Shown: piece by piece, positions 41,095 through 50,450 of the stretch | How positions within the stretch are numbered: position 1 is the stretch's first letter | How the letters are laid out: the number at the start of each line of letters is the position of its first letter | DNA from: Bog-473 sp963824195 | Lineage (GTDB): Bacteria > Actinomycetota > Acidimicrobiia > Acidimicrobiales > RAAP-2 | Length of the DNA: 64,000 nucleotides | NCBI GenBank assembly: GCA_963824195.1 | Contig: CAWGOJ010000001.1 | Span: 62,001-126,000, forward strand | Direction: 5' to 3' | Notes under the pieces: model-generated | Database searches by the model: none | What the model saw: only the letters and a program-made list of their open reading frames with translations | Told to the model about the DNA's origin: nothing | Program-made: the position numbers and the translations under genes

Positions 41095-41173
41095 CGCGCC
41101 ACTTCCTTCGATGGCGGCAAGCGAAGGCTCGCGGGGAAATCTGCGTCGGACCGGCCGACGAACCGCTCGGCGT

Positions 41174-42517
41174 TCACGCCACTACCTCACCGGGTGGCAC
41201 GATGGGCGCCCGGTACCCGAGTCGGGCGAGCTCGCGTCGCCCGAGGCGCCACGGTTCGTGGACCCAGGCCGAGTCGAGTCCGAGGAGCTCCGGCACGTGC
41301 CGGCGGACGTAGGTGCCGTCCGGATCGAACCGGTGCCCCTGGCGCGTGGGGCTGAGTACCCGGTGGGGGTTCGCGCCCGTACCGCGTCCGGCCATCCATT
41401 GCCAGTTCAAATTGTTGAGTGCGACGTCCGCGTCGACGAGGTGTTCGAGGAAGTGTCGAGCGCCGTCGCGCCAGTCGAGCCCGAGGTTTCGGGTGAGGAA
41501 CGACGCTGCGATCATTCGGGCGCGGTTCGGAAGGAAACCTTCGAGCGCCAGCTGCCGCATCGCTGCGTCGACGATTGGCACGCCGGTGAGGCCCCTGCGC
41601 CATGCCTCCAATCTCACTGGGTCCTTACGGGACCGACGTCCCCGTTCGACGTAGTCGGACCACGCTGCTTCGGGTCGCGCCGCGAGGATCTGGAGGTAAA
41701 AGTCACGCCAACACAATTGCCGCAGGAACGGCCCCGCCCCTGGCAGACCGTCGATAACAGCCTCGACCTGGAGCGGGGAGAGACAGCCGAAGTGCAAGTC
41801 CCGCGAGAGCCCGGAGTTCGCAGGCTCGGCGAGGTCGTCCCGGTGCTCGCCGTAGCGGGTGATCCCTTCAGCAGCCCAGGTCGCAAGCCGTGTCGCGGCG
41901 GCGTGCTCGCCCCCGGGGCCCACGCCGGGCGGGAGTGGCGGCGTGGGGAGAGTCTTTACGGACCGGGACCTGGGTCTCGGGTTGGTGCTGTCAACCGTCG
42001 GGAGCGAGGTGGGTGGGGGCAGGAGCTGCCGGCGCGGGGTGGTGAGCCATCGCCGGTAGAAGGGTGTGAAGACGCGGTAGTGGTCGCCGCCAGCCGGCGT
42101 GAGGACCCCCGGGGGCAAGATCGTGAGGCCAGGGCTCCGGCACACCTCGACGGTCTGTCCCACCGCCGCCTCGAGACGGGCAAACCGTCGTTGGGCATAC
42201 GGCGTCACGTCGTCGCTCAGGTGGATCGACCGCGCACCGCTCTGTGCGGCGAGCCCGAGGACCTCGTCTACCCAGTTGCCTTCTCGCACCTCGAGCCGAG
42301 ATCCCAGCCGCCGAAGGGAGGCGTCAAGGTCCGCGAGACACTCCGAAAGGAACCAGGCGCGAAGCGGGTGCATCGGCCGGCCCAACCGCAATGCGTCGTC
42401 ATGGATGAAGGCGCAGACCACCTTCGACGCCCGTGTCGCTCGGGTAAGCGCGGGGTTGTCGGCGACGCGGAGGTCACGGGTGAAGACGACAAGTGCCACG
42501 GACCCGTCGGTCGCCAT
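41174..42517 (-). CDS. Cryptochrome/photolyase family DNA photolyase
   Basis: Protein of 447 aa from ATG 42517 (MATDGSVALVVFTRDLRVAD). The N-terminal antenna domain and C-terminal FAD domain are both present: LCWRDFYLQI, GVPIVDAAMRQL, MIAASFLTRNLGLDWR and NLNWQWMAGRGTGANPHRV, then RFDPDGTYVRRHVPEL. It would repair UV pyrimidine dimers using blue light. The site normally read GTG(N/T)D has Gly381 instead of Asp, an unusual change close to the flavin. The 5' end and promoter are duplicated just upstream. Confidence 0.88.
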   Translation of the reverse strand: MATDGSVALVVFTRDLRVADNPALTRATRASKVVCAFIHDDALRLGRPMHPLRAWFLSECLADLDASLRRLGSRLEVREGNWVDEVLGLAAQSGARSIHLSDDVTPYAQRRFARLEAAVGQTVEVCRSPGLTILPPGVLTPAGGDHYRVFTPFYRRWLTTPRRQLLPPPTSLPTVDSTNPRPRSRSVKTLPTPPLPPGVGPGGEHAAATRLATWAAEGITRYGEHRDDLAEPANSGLSRDLHFGCLSPLQVEAVIDGLPGAGPFLRQLCWRDFYLQILAARPEAAWSDYVERGRRSRKDPVRLEAWRRGLTGVPIVDAAMRQLALEGFLPNRARMIAASFLTRNLGLDWRDGARHFLEHLVDADVALNNLNWQWMAGRGTGANPHRVLSPTRQGHRFDPDGTYVRRHVPELLGLDSAWVHEPWRLGRRELARLGYRAPIVPPGEVVA

Positions 42518-42745
42518 CAATCGCTCCGGAACCCGGTGCGCGGGGCGCACCAGTCCCACAATCGGCGGCCTTCTTCCTCGTGTCCGTCGTGGGGTCTTGT
42601 CCAAGGCAGGTAGTCGAGCGCCCTCGCCAGTGGGCCGGGCTGGGGGTCTCCTGTACCTCGCTCGGCGTGGCTTTCGGCTCGGCGGGTGAGCGCCGCATCG
42701 GGGCGAGTGAACACGAGAACGAGTTTAGTGCTAAATTAATGAGGT
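42392..42745. repeat. Tandem duplication, copy 1 (photolyase 5' end and promoter)
   Basis: About 354 bp that recur at 42826-43179 with a constant 434-bp offset and no gaps, with scattered substitutions. It covers the first ~42 codons of the intact photolyase, its leader and promoter region. Confidence 0.92.
42724..42735. promoter_or_regulatory. TTTAG-TG-CTAAA palindrome upstream of photolyase
   Basis: A perfect 12-bp dyad, TTTAGTGCTAAA, in an AT-rich island about 207 bp upstream of the photolyase start. It is kept unchanged in both duplicated copies. It could be an operator for a light- or stress-responsive regulator; the protein is unknown. Confidence 0.45.
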
Positions 42746-42951
42746 GGTCGCAACTGGCGGCCCACCACAAGAAGCCAGCTTTGGAGCTGGATCCAGTTGA
42801 GGTAGCGAATTCTCGCCTGAGACATTGCGTCGTCGTGGATGAAGGCGCAGACTACCTTCGACGCCCGTGTCGCTCGGGTAAGCGCGGGGTTGTCGGCGAC
42901 GCGGAGGTCACGGGTGAAGACGACAAGTGCCACCGACCCGTCGCTCGGCAT
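42736..42951 (-). pseudogene. Truncated photolyase N-terminal fragment
   Basis: A 71-codon frame from ATG 42951. The first 42 residues (MPSDGSVALVVFTRDLRVAD to CAFIHDDA) match the intact photolyase; the rest is unrelated sequence. It is a by-product of the tandem duplication and has no catalytic region. Confidence 0.85.
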
Positions 42952-43179
42952 CAATCGTTCCCGAAGCCGGTGCGCGGGGCGCCCCAGTCCCACAACCGGC
43001 GGCCTTCTTCCTCGTGTCCGTCGTGGGGTCTTGTCCAAGGCAGGTAGTCGAGCGCCCTCGCCAGCGGGCCGGGCTGGGGGTCTCCTGTACCTCGCTCGGT
43101 GTGGGTTTCGGCCCGGTGGGTGGGCGCCGCATCGGGTCGAGTGAACACGAAAACGAGTTTAGTGCTAAATTAATGAGGT
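42826..43179. repeat. Tandem duplication, copy 2 (photolyase 5' end and promoter)
   Basis: The outer copy of the 354-bp duplication. It carries a truncated photolyase start and a second full promoter region. The ~80 bp between copies (42746-42825) include GGCGGCCCACCA at 42756-42767, identical to the end of the tRNA-Lys gene. Confidence 0.92.
43158..43169. promoter_or_regulatory. Second TTTAG-TG-CTAAA palindrome
   Basis: Identical to the dyad at 42724-42735 and in the same relative place in the second copy of the duplication. Confidence 0.4.
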
Positions 43180-43443
43180 CGTCGAGGGGGGACTACAGAG
43201 GTGAAGTACGACGCCCGGAATCAACTTTCCCGGACCGCTTCGCATCGGCGATCCCCTGCAGGCCCCCGGTTTCCTTGGCCTTGCCGAACGGGCAGTTGGG
43301 GGACTTGAGCATCGGTTGGTCTTGAGCCGCCCGCCAGCTCGTCCCACGACGAGGCAACCCGAAAGCAGCGGAGGTCGGGACTGCCGCAGGGCCGGGCGTC
43401 GGGAAATGACACGGATGTCCCTGACGACCTGAAGGAGATGGAC
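43180..43443. other. Intergenic region between photolyase duplication and CbiX-like gene
   Basis: About 260 bp with no supported gene. The last ~120 bases form the leader of the gene at 43444. I looked for a cobalamin riboswitch and did not find its conserved boxes. Confidence 0.4.
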
Positions 43444-43929
43444 ATGAGCACCAACAGCGGCATCGGAGCGGTCGGCCGCACGACATCGCCCATGCCGGTG
43501 AGCCGGATCATTGCCCCATCTGAGGACAATCCGACCGATGACAATGACGGTATCGGCATCATCATCGTTGACCATGGATCGCGTAGCGCAGATGCAAACC
43601 TCCGTCATGAGCGCTTCGTTGCGATCTGGCACGAACACAGTCGCTACGAGATCGTCGAACCCGCTCATATGGAGTTCGCACAACCCTCAATCAGCGCGGC
43701 GTTCGACTCGTGCGTGGCCGCAGGCGCGACCATGCTAGTGATCTTGCCATTGTTCTTATGGCCCGGAATGCACCTGAAGCGCGATATCCCAGCGCTTGTG
43801 GCACAGTCAGCCTCTCGTCATCCCGGCGTGGCGTATGCCGTGGGGCCTCCGTTGGGCGCACATCCACTTCTGCTCGAGATCGTCGACGCTCATACCGCCG
43901 AGTGTCTTGATCGTCTGCCAAGGCCATGA
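43444..43929 (+). CDS. CbiX/SirB-like chelatase-fold protein
   Basis: Protein of 161 aa from ATG 43444, six bases after AAGGAG; an ATG at 43438 is too close to it. It shows the CbiX-type pattern: GIIIVDHGSRSADANLRHERFV with the metal-binding His, EPAHMEFAQPSISAAFDSCVAAG and the second His-containing segment LPLFLWPGMHLKRDIP. Family members insert cobalt or iron into sirohydrochlorin. The ~30-residue N-terminal extension is not typical. No tetrapyrrole genes are adjacent. Confidence 0.8.
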   Translation: MSTNSGIGAVGRTTSPMPVSRIIAPSEDNPTDDNDGIGIIIVDHGSRSADANLRHERFVAIWHEHSRYEIVEPAHMEFAQPSISAAFDSCVAAGATMLVILPLFLWPGMHLKRDIPALVAQSASRHPGVAYAVGPPLGAHPLLLEIVDAHTAECLDRLPRP

Positions 43930-44259
43930 CCATCAAGTGACGGCGCCTCGCGATCGCATGCTCTCGGCGTGGATGCGAGTCCACAGTCCAACGGCGAGAA
44001 GAGCGCGATAGAGGATCACCGATGAGACGGTCAATCCGTCCCTGGTCCCAGGGGGAAAGCCCCGAGCACGCCAATGTGGCTGACACTCGAATGACCGAGA
44101 ATCAGGCACGTCGGGAACGGAGGAACGGCAGGATGAGTTGCTACTGATCTGCTACTGAAATGGGCAGACACCGCCGTATCCGCTCCATTTGGCTGGACGG
44201 GTCACCGAACGTGAACAGGCCATTTGGAAGCGATGACACCCAATGGATGGTGCGCCCCC
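43930..44259. other. Right end of the island without genes
   Basis: About 330 bp with no convincing frame, holding the TTGCTAYTG repeats at 44138-44160 and ending at att copy C. Confidence 0.5.
44138..44160 (+). repeat. Tandem TTGCTAYTG repeats upstream of att copy C
   Basis: TTGCTACTG at 44138-44146 and CTGCTACTGAAA at 44149-44160, 11 bp apart, 121 bp before the common core of att copy C. They match the pair at 31746-31768 in sequence, spacing and distance. Confidence 0.55.
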
Positions 44260-44308
44260 GACTTTTAATCCCAAGGTGCCGGGATCGAGACCCGGGCGGC
44301 CCACCAGA
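44260..44308 (+). repeat. Attachment site copy C (attR)
   Basis: An exact 49-bp copy of the tRNA-Lys 3' part at 29913-29961. It has no D arm or 5' acceptor strand, so it is not a tRNA gene. It marks the right end of the island. Confidence 0.9.
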
Positions 44309-44440
44309 ATGTGGCGGCTCCTCATGACCCCGCGGGACGTCCGGGCGCGCAGCTGAATGTCATAGGCGCAGCCTTGGGCCAGATTCAGTCGGCGGTTGGT
44401 GCAATGCTCGTCACATCCGAGAGTCTTGGGGGTGTTGGTC

Positions 44441-46741
44441 ATGGCAAAAACCGTGTTCGAGGGAAGGATCGGCGACGACTGGCGCACATCGGAGCCCTGG
44501 TGGCCTCCCGTCACCACTCCTCCTGAAGACGCGCCCAACGTCGTGCTGGTCGTACTCGACGACGTGGGATTCGCACAGCTCGGCTGCTACGGGTCCGACA
44601 TCGAGACTCCGGTGATCGACGCAGTGGCCGCCGAGGGAGTCCGGCTCACGAACTTCCACACCACGGCGTTGTGCTCTCCGACTCGGGCTTGCCTCCTCAC
44701 GGGCCGCAACCACCACCGCAGCGGTATGGGCCGCGTCGCCGACCTGGCGATCGGCTTCCCGGGGTATTGGGGCAGGCCACCCCGGGAGAACGGCTTCCTC
44801 TCCGAGATCCTCAGGGCGAACGGGTACGCCACCTATGCCGTCGGGAAATGGCACCTGAGCCCGGAGGACGAGACCAATATGGCCGCCTCGCGCCTCACGT
44901 GGCCACTCACACGCGGGTTCGACCGCTGGTACGGGTTCCACGGCGGAGAGACGCACCAGTTCGTGCCCGCGCTCTACCACGACAATCACAGTGTCCGGCC
45001 TCCGCGCGCTATGGAGGATGGGTACCACTTGAGTGCCGACCTTGCCGATCGCGCCATCGATTTCCTCGGGGACCTTCGAGCTGTCGATGCCGAAATGCCC
45101 TTCTTCCTCTACTTCGCCACCGGGGCGTGCCACTCGCCCCACCACGCGCCCGCTGAGTGGATTCGGCACTACGAGGGCCGGTTTGCACAGGGATGGGATC
45201 GTTGGCGCGACCAGACTTTTGAGCGGCAGCGCGTGCTCGGAATCGTCCCCGAGGCGGCGGAGCTCTCGCCGCGCCCACCTTGGGTCCCGAGCTGGGACAG
45301 CCTCGAGGACCGGCAGCGGGCGCTGGCCGAGCGCTTCATGGAGTGCTTCGCCGCCTACCTGTCTTACACGGACCAGCAGATCGGACGCGTCCTCGACTTC
45401 ATCGCCGACCTCGGCGACGCTGACGACACCGTGGTGATCGTCGTCTCTGACAACGGCGCCAGCTCCGAGGGTGGCAAGGAGGGCACCATCAACGAGGGTC
45501 GCCTGTCGAACTTCGAGGGCGCCAGCGTAGGTGAGATGCATCGACGAATCGACGAGATCGGCGGGCCGCTGAGCCACAACAACTACCCCTGGGGATGGAC
45601 CATGGCGGGGAACACACCGTTTAAGCGCTGGAAGCGCGAGGTTCACGAGGGGGGTGTCGCCGACCCTTGCATCGTCCGGGTGCCCTCTCGTATGCGGTCC
45701 GCCACCGGTGTGGTCCGCCGACAGTATGCCCACGCGATCGACGTCTTCCCGACTGTGCTCGAGTTGGTCGGTGTAGACCCGCCCACCGAGATCGACGGGA
45801 TAGCCCAGTCGCATCTCGATGGCACCAGCTTCGCCTACGCGCTCGGGGACCGCGGGCAGCAAGAGGCCGACCGGCACCTCACCCAGCACTTCGAGATGCT
45901 CGGGTCGCGTGCCCTCTACCACGACGGTTGGAAGGCGGTGACCTTCCATCCCGTAGGTCCGCTCTATGACGACGGCCTGCGGGCGAGCGCGCCCTTCGAC
46001 GACGACGTCTGGGAGCTGTACCACGTGGCGGAGGACGTATCGGAGGCGCACGACCTTGCCTCTGAATACCCGGAGAAGGTTGCCGAGCTGGTGGCCCTGT
46101 GGTGGGAGGAGGCGAGGCGCAACGACGTCCTCCCACTCGACAACCGGGTGCTCGAGGCGGTTGTCCACAAGCACGACCGACGCCGTCACCAACAAACGTA
46201 CCGCTACTTCCAGGGCGGTGCCCCGGTGCCGGAATGGGTGGCGGTGGACGTCCGCAACCGGTCGCACGCGATGTCGGTGACCGCCGAGATCCCGGACGGC
46301 GTCGTTCCGTCAGGCACCCTGCTCGCGCTCGGCTGCGCGCTGGGCGGATGGTCCTTGCACGTACACGAGGGTCGGCTGCGCTACATCCACAACCTGCACG
46401 GGCTCCGGCTGTACGAGGTCGCCTCCGACACCGTGCTCGCACCGGGTCGGCACCATCTCGAGTTCCGGTTCGACAAGGAGGAGGGTGCCGGGGGTCGGGC
46501 GGCGTTGTTCGTGGACGGTCGCCAGGTGGGGGAGGCCGAGGTGGAGCGGTTCACCCCCGTCGCTTTCAACGAGGTCGGTATAGGACTCACATGCGGCTAC
46601 GAGTGGGGCCCAGCGGTCGGAGGGGACTACGAGGCACCGTTTCCCTTCGTCGGCACCATCGTCCGAGCCGAGGTCGGCGTCACGGGCCCGGTGATGCACG
46701 ACCCAGTCGCGGATGTGGCAGCCATTCTGGCCTCGCAGTGA
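44441..46741 (+). CDS. Arylsulfatase-type sulfatase
   Basis: Protein of 766 aa from ATG 44441. The formylglycine site is CSPTR at residues 78-82 (CxPxR), the metal-binding Asp pair is at 40-41 (VVLDDVGFAQLG), and TGRNHHRSGMG, YAVGKWHLSPEDE and IVVSDNGASSEGG complete the alkaline-phosphatase-fold core. The last ~180 residues form an extra beta domain. It needs a formylglycine-generating enzyme, not seen here. No signal peptide is evident, so it may act inside the cell. It is the first gene after the island. Confidence 0.9.
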   Translation: MAKTVFEGRIGDDWRTSEPWWPPVTTPPEDAPNVVLVVLDDVGFAQLGCYGSDIETPVIDAVAAEGVRLTNFHTTALCSPTRACLLTGRNHHRSGMGRVADLAIGFPGYWGRPPRENGFLSEILRANGYATYAVGKWHLSPEDETNMAASRLTWPLTRGFDRWYGFHGGETHQFVPALYHDNHSVRPPRAMEDGYHLSADLADRAIDFLGDLRAVDAEMPFFLYFATGACHSPHHAPAEWIRHYEGRFAQGWDRWRDQTFERQRVLGIVPEAAELSPRPPWVPSWDSLEDRQRALAERFMECFAAYLSYTDQQIGRVLDFIADLGDADDTVVIVVSDNGASSEGGKEGTINEGRLSNFEGASVGEMHRRIDEIGGPLSHNNYPWGWTMAGNTPFKRWKREVHEGGVADPCIVRVPSRMRSATGVVRRQYAHAIDVFPTVLELVGVDPPTEIDGIAQSHLDGTSFAYALGDRGQQEADRHLTQHFEMLGSRALYHDGWKAVTFHPVGPLYDDGLRASAPFDDDVWELYHVAEDVSEAHDLASEYPEKVAELVALWWEEARRNDVLPLDNRVLEAVVHKHDRRRHQQTYRYFQGGAPVPEWVAVDVRNRSHAMSVTAEIPDGVVPSGTLLALGCALGGWSLHVHEGRLRYIHNLHGLRLYEVASDTVLAPGRHHLEFRFDKEEGAGGRAALFVDGRQVGEAEVERFTPVAFNEVGIGLTCGYEWGPAVGGDYEAPFPFVGTIVRAEVGVTGPVMHDPVADVAAILASQ

Positions 46742-46915
46742 GCTCAGGGCAGCGGCGCGTCCAGCCCGGTCGGTTATGGGGTCCAGTCCTCCGGCGCACG
46801 CCTGTAGTGGCGACCTTTGGGTGTGGCATCTGAATGCCAATACCTGGCGCCATCCGCGCCGAGTTGTGACCTGAAATCAGGACCCAATCCGGACCGACGC
46901 TGACTGACGTCGTGG

Positions 46916-47613
<698 letters not shown>

Positions 47614-47617
<4 letters not shown>

Positions 47618-48156
47618 GTCGGCTCCCGCGGTCCGGGTCCGGCCAGATCAACGACCCTGACATCAGGTAGTTCCTCCGGCGGGCTCGGTCCGAATGTCGG
47701 TGTCCAATGGCCGTTCGTGTCTTGGATGAGCACGGGAGGCGCGCCCGAGTCGTCGCCGCTGAGCGCTTCGGCCGGGGCGATGCAGACGGTCTCGTTGGTT
47801 GACCCGGTCGGGCAACTCACGCCGAAGATGTCGTAGGAGCTGACACCCGCCGGCGCCGAGGCCGCTGCGCTCCGTCCTGCGAGCACTCCAGCGCCGAGTG
47901 CTGTCATGGCGAGGGCGAGAGCGATGCCCCGAATAGCAGCGACCCAGCCAGGATTCCCCGCAGGCTTCTTGCACGGAAAACACCCATCGGATCCCTGCTC
48001 TCCCGTTCCCCGACGCTCCCCATCGATGCATCCCTGGTGCGAGGCTTTCTTTAGCAGCGATCCCGACGCGCAGCAACCGCGATCGCGACTCAGCGACGCT
48101 TGACCTTCTTGAAATGTCGTGACCTGGGCTAAGGGGCCGCCGGGTTGGAGATCCAC
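47614..48156 (-). CDS. Putative exported protein
   Basis: A 180-codon frame from GTG 48156. The convincing part begins at the hydrophobic span VAAIRGIALALAMTALGAGV, which could be an export signal, followed by a ~75-residue domain with SYDIFGVSCPTGSTNETVC (two Cys) and VLIQDTNGHWTPTFG. The true start is unclear: ATG within that span, or a far upstream GTG; another frame has its own signal-like start MGVFRARSLRGILAGSLL, which hints at a frameshift. It overlaps the Thr-rich gene downstream, so the two are probably an operon. Confidence 0.5.
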
Positions 48157-48246
48157 CTAGAGGCCGAGATGAACCAGTTCGCCTCCCTGAGAGTCAAGAC
48201 GTGATAGCCCAGTCCAAGTTGATAATGACGCGGTTAGAGAGTGTCC

Positions 48247-48624
48247 ATGCGATCTGGAGCGGTCAGGAGAGCGGTTTCACGAGTCGTGTGCCTGGCAGCC
48301 CTCGTCCTGACAGGCTGCAGCCAGACTTCCCCCAAAGGTGCGCAGAGCACAACTGACGGCGTGATCACCGGGGTCGCTCAACCGTGCATCGGCGTCGCAA
48401 TCACCCCGGGCGGGTACAGCAAGATCTCGGTGACGGTGTATCTGACCCGAGGAACTAGGGCGGTGGCCCAGCAGTCTGTGGCGGGTGCGCACGGCTACCG
48501 CTTCGAGGTGCCTGCCGGGAACTACACCGTTGCCACCCATGAGGGTGAGGGCTCGAAACCCGTAGATGTAGTCGTCCACGCGGGACGGACCACGCACGCC
48601 GACATCCCTAGCTATTGCATGTAG
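48247..48624 (+). CDS. Putative lipoprotein
   Basis: Protein of 125 aa from ATG 48247; a GTG two codons before is possible. A basic N terminus and hydrophobic segment end in the lipobox LVLTGC, so Cys is probably lipidated. The mature part is ~100 residues, beta-rich, with HGYRFEVPAGNYTVATHEG, reminiscent of carboxypeptidase-regulatory-like or transthyretin-like folds. Function is unknown. It is divergent from the putative exported protein. Confidence 0.7.
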   Translation: MRSGAVRRAVSRVVCLAALVLTGCSQTSPKGAQSTTDGVITGVAQPCIGVAITPGGYSKISVTVYLTRGTRAVAQQSVAGAHGYRFEVPAGNYTVATHEGEGSKPVDVVVHAGRTTHADIPSYCM

Positions 48625-48714
48625 GCCCTCCCGGCCGGTCCGAAGGTCACCGACAATCCGCCCAGAGGAGGATGCCCCCGAAGAGTGGCAATGCTCAGCG
48701 GGATCCGGACCGGC

Positions 48715-50229
48715 TCAGGGGACGGCGCCCTCCGCACCGAGATCGAGTGACGGCGCGACGTCCTGTGCCGGCGCACGCTGCCGACCGGGATGAACGTTGA
48801 TGAGGAGCCCGGCGACAAGGGCAGCGAACACGAAGATCCCGGCCGCCCAGGCGCTGGCCGTCGCGTACCCGTGCACGGTGGCCCTGGCGATCTCGTCTCC
48901 GATTCGCCTGTGTGACACCAGGTAGGACGCCGTCGCCGTGGCGGCGATCGTGTTCAGCAGGGCCGTCCCGATGGAGGCCCCGATCTGCTGGGAGGTGTTC
49001 GTCATGGCCGACGTCACTCCGACGTCGCTCGGATCGGCGTTCTGGGTCGCCGTGCTGATGCAGGGAACGATCGCAATCCCCAACCCGAGGCCCAACAGAA
49101 GCTCGGTCGGCAGCACATGCGTCACATAGGAGGCATCGGGAGTCAGCCTCGTGAAGAGCGCGACGCCGAGTGCGGCCAGCAGTAGGCCGGGCACGACCAG
49201 CATGCGTGTCGGCACGCGGGGCATGAGACGGCTGGCGATCTGGGTGGCCGCGAACGCGTTGAGCGCCACCAGGGGTAGGAAGGCCAACCCCGTCTTGAGC
49301 GGTGAGTAGTGGTCGACGGTCTGGAGGAGGTAGGTGAGGAAGAGGAAGGTGCCGAACATCCCGGTGACCGCCAGCATGATCGTCAGGTAGGACCCGGCTC
49401 GGTTGCGGTTCTTCACGATGCGGAGTGGGAGGAGAGGGTTCGGCCCTTTGCTCTGCCAGAAGACGAAGGAACTCAAGAGCGCGACCGCGGCAAGGAGGGG
49501 GGCGATGACGTCGGAGGAGGCCCACCCGTCGGCACCCGCCTGACCCAGCCCGTAGACGAGGGCCACCAGGCCACCGCAGCCGAGGAAGACGCCCAGCACG
49601 TCAAGTCGGACACCGGGCGTGCCCTTGCGATCCGGGATCATGGTGAATGCGCCGAAGGCCACCAACCCGGCAATGGGTAGGTTCACGTACAGGCACCAGC
49701 GCCAGTCGACGTACTGGGTCAGGAAACCGCCGAGGATAAGCCCGAAGGCGGAGCCCGCGATGGCAATGGTGGCGTAGATCCCGAACGCCCGGCCTCGCTC
49801 ATGAGGCTTGCTGAAGGTCGATGTAAGGATCGAGAGCACCGACGGAGCCAGCAGGGCGCCGAAGAGCCCCTGCAGGCCACGGGCGCCTATCAACATGAGG
49901 GTGGTCTGGGCCGCGCCGCCGACGGCCGACGCCAGGGCGAAACCCACGACCCCGGTCATCAGGGTTCGCTTGGGCCCGAACATGTCGCTGATGCGTCCGC
50001 CGAGCAACAGGAACCCGCCGAAGGCAAGCGTGTAGGCCGTCACGACCCACTGGCGATCGGTGTTGGAGAAACCCAGGGAGTGCTGGGCCGAGGGCAGGGC
50101 GATGATCATGATCGTCGAATCGAGCACCACCATCAGCTGTGCTCCGGCGATGACCACCAGGATCCACCAGTGGGCCCTCGTGGGACCTTTGGACATGGTG
50201 CCCGTTTCGGCGTCTCGCAGCGTTGTCAC
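48715..50229 (-). CDS. MFS transporter, DHA2 (14-helix) family
   Basis: Protein of 504 aa from GTG 50229. It has about 14 hydrophobic helices and the DHA2 motifs: LDSTIMIIALPSAQ in helix 1, GGRISDMFGPKR in the loop between helices 2 and 3, and GSAFGLILGGFLTQYVDWRW (motif C) in helix 5. Members export drugs, dyes or metabolites with protons. The GTG overlaps the stop of a small upstream frame. It converges on the lipoprotein gene. Confidence 0.88.
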   Translation of the reverse strand: MTTLRDAETGTMSKGPTRAHWWILVVIAGAQLMVVLDSTIMIIALPSAQHSLGFSNTDRQWVVTAYTLAFGGFLLLGGRISDMFGPKRTLMTGVVGFALASAVGGAAQTTLMLIGARGLQGLFGALLAPSVLSILTSTFSKPHERGRAFGIYATIAIAGSAFGLILGGFLTQYVDWRWCLYVNLPIAGLVAFGAFTMIPDRKGTPGVRLDVLGVFLGCGGLVALVYGLGQAGADGWASSDVIAPLLAAVALLSSFVFWQSKGPNPLLPLRIVKNRNRAGSYLTIMLAVTGMFGTFLFLTYLLQTVDHYSPLKTGLAFLPLVALNAFAATQIASRLMPRVPTRMLVVPGLLLAALGVALFTRLTPDASYVTHVLPTELLLGLGLGIAIVPCISTATQNADPSDVGVTSAMTNTSQQIGASIGTALLNTIAATATASYLVSHRRIGDEIARATVHGYATASAWAAGIFVFAALVAGLLINVHPGRQRAPAQDVAPSLDLGAEGAVP

Positions 50230-50450
50230 CGGCCGTCACGCCCCTTTTCGTCATGCGTCGCTGTGACGGCTGACGGGGCGAGGATCCGGTCGACCTGGTT
50301 CCGGCTGAGGGGACGGTGTTCCAGCGCAGACTCCGCCGGGCGCGGCCCATTCGGCTCGGCGGAGGTCGCCTCATGACACGCGCCTGCCTGCGCCGTATCC
50401 GGAGAGAGCACTCCGCTTAGGGTATCGGCTAGCGGATCCGAGACGGACAT
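50226..50450 (-). CDS. Possible small gene upstream of MFS exporter
   Basis: A 74-codon frame starting MSVSDPLADTLSGVLSPD, ending in a TGA that overlaps the GTG of the MFS gene. The opening vaguely resembles the first residues of some AraC-type regulators, so it might be a truncated regulator or a leader peptide. Codon use is fair but not decisive. The remainder of the gap to 50640 shows no other gene. Confidence 0.3.
   Translation of the reverse strand: MSVSDPLADTLSGVLSPDTAQAGACHEATSAEPNGPRPAESALEHRPLSRNQVDRILAPSAVTATHDEKGRDGR

Larger units (their letters stand above)
29913..44308. mobile_element. tRNA-Lys-integrated genomic island (two tandem elements)
   Basis: A 14.4-kb region bounded by perfect 49-bp direct repeats of the tRNA-Lys 3' end, with a third partial copy inside. 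The copies divide it into element 1 (29962-31873) and element 2 (31910-44259). Element 2 has a decayed tyrosine recombinase at its left end. Both right junctions are preceded by an 11-bp-spaced TTGCTAYTG repeat pair. Contents are gene fragments, duplications and stress-type genes. With no intact integrase visible, the island is probably no longer self-mobile. Confidence 0.85.

Noticed and set aside
43180..43443. Cobalamin riboswitch before the CbiX-like gene
   Set aside because: The GC-rich leader can fold, but the conserved B12 box and core were not found.
44260..44308. Second tRNA-Lys gene
   Set aside because: Only the 3' half is present; no D arm or 5' acceptor strand, so it is an attachment site copy.
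44152..44538. Minus-strand 128-codon frame over att copy C
   Set aside because: It reads through the att repeat and the start of the sulfatase gene on the opposite strand; no coding support.
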